A stretch of DNA of 42,174 nucleotides from an uncultured Clostridia bacterium (lineage in GTDB: Bacteria; Bacillota; Clostridia; TANB77; CAG-508), in NCBI GenBank assembly GCA_947306755.1, contig CAMZHI010000008.1:1-42174 (forward strand). The letters run 5' to 3'. Of this stretch, positions 42,065-42,174 are shown piece after piece. Every line of letters begins with the position of its first letter. Positions within the stretch are counted from its first letter, which is position 1. Below the pieces are notes generated by a model that searched no databases, was not told where the DNA came from, and was given only the letters and a program-made list of their open reading frames with translations. A program made the position numbers and the translations under genes.

Positions 42065-42174
42065 TCAAGAATGCTCTATTTCAAATAACTTTTTTAAGCT
42101 TAAAGCAAAATTCAGTATTTCACTTGCAAATATTGAAGCAATAAATCCTTTGATTCCAAACATTGGAACAAAGA
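42065..42174 (-). CDS. C-terminal end of a SpoVB/MurJ-type lipid flippase (partial)
   Basis: Only the last 35 codons are in the window, reading from the right edge to a TGA at 42065-42067. The peptide FVPMFGIKGFIASIFASEIL, followed by NFALSLKKLFEIEHS, has the typical last-helix-and-tail pattern of SpoVB-like polysaccharide/lipid II flippases (MOP superfamily). The assignment rests on a short tail and needs the rest of the gene. Confidence 0.5.
   Translation of the reverse strand, partial: FVPMFGIKGFIASIFASEILNFALSLKKLFEIEHS

Overview
The window comes from a very AT-rich, monoderm, endospore-forming member of the Clostridia, probably an uncultured gut-type lineage. The evidence is a complete spoIIIA locus, a YlbJ-like protein, a DacF-type D,D-carboxypeptidase, strong AGGAGG ribosome binding sites, sigma-A type promoters and U-tailed hairpin terminators. 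No rRNA, tRNA, CRISPR array, integrase or complete insertion sequence was found.

Layout. 1-4.2 kb: end of acetate kinase, a SpoT-like HD hydrolase, a small unknown protein, a D-Ala-D-Ala carboxypeptidase and YebC. 4.2-10.1 kb: the spoIIIA operon AA to AH, with spoIIIAA broken into two frames and several dispersed repeats inserted between genes. 10.1-23.1 kb: a Tad/type IV pilus-like export locus. It encodes a CpaB-like SAF protein, two ParA/MinD-like proteins with degenerate P-loops, a CpaF-like motor ATPase, one protein carrying both TadB- and TadC-like halves, five small proteins that start with MENAS(K/D)AL and have no prepilin leader, a sixth related protein, a TadE-like protein and a 633-residue membrane-anchored protein. 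23.1-27.5 kb: pheS, pheT and a TetR regulator. 27.5-35.6 kb: a vestigial and two full prepilin-like genes that share an identical N-terminal 280 residues but have unrelated C-terminal domains, followed by a three-gene sugar cassette (multi-membrane putative glycosyltransferase, polyprenyl-phosphate GT2, UDP-glucuronate decarboxylase-like SDR). 35.6-40.6 kb, minus strand: a small unknown gene, ylbJ, a class A penicillin-binding protein and a secreted bactofilin-like membrane protein. 40.9 kb to the end: rlmN (plus) and the 3' end of a SpoVB/MurJ-like flippase gene (minus).

How it fits together. The spoIIIA products form the mother-cell half of the feeding channel between mother cell and forespore. 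The locus after it has the logic of a Tad pilus (motor ATPase, platform, ParA-like localiser, CpaB, pilin-like subunits) but lacks a secretin, as expected in a monoderm, and has no prepilin peptidase nearby. Its main subunits look as if they are made without a leader, which makes this the best candidate here for an undescribed system. The 27.9-35.6 kb block looks like a second surface-display module in which modular pilin-like proteins may be glycosylated by the adjacent sugar genes; that link is inference from position.

Non-coding structure is rich: at least five families of imperfect palindromes or short dispersed repeats occupy intergenic spaces, often touching stop codons. All family assignments are from reading motifs, not from database searches.
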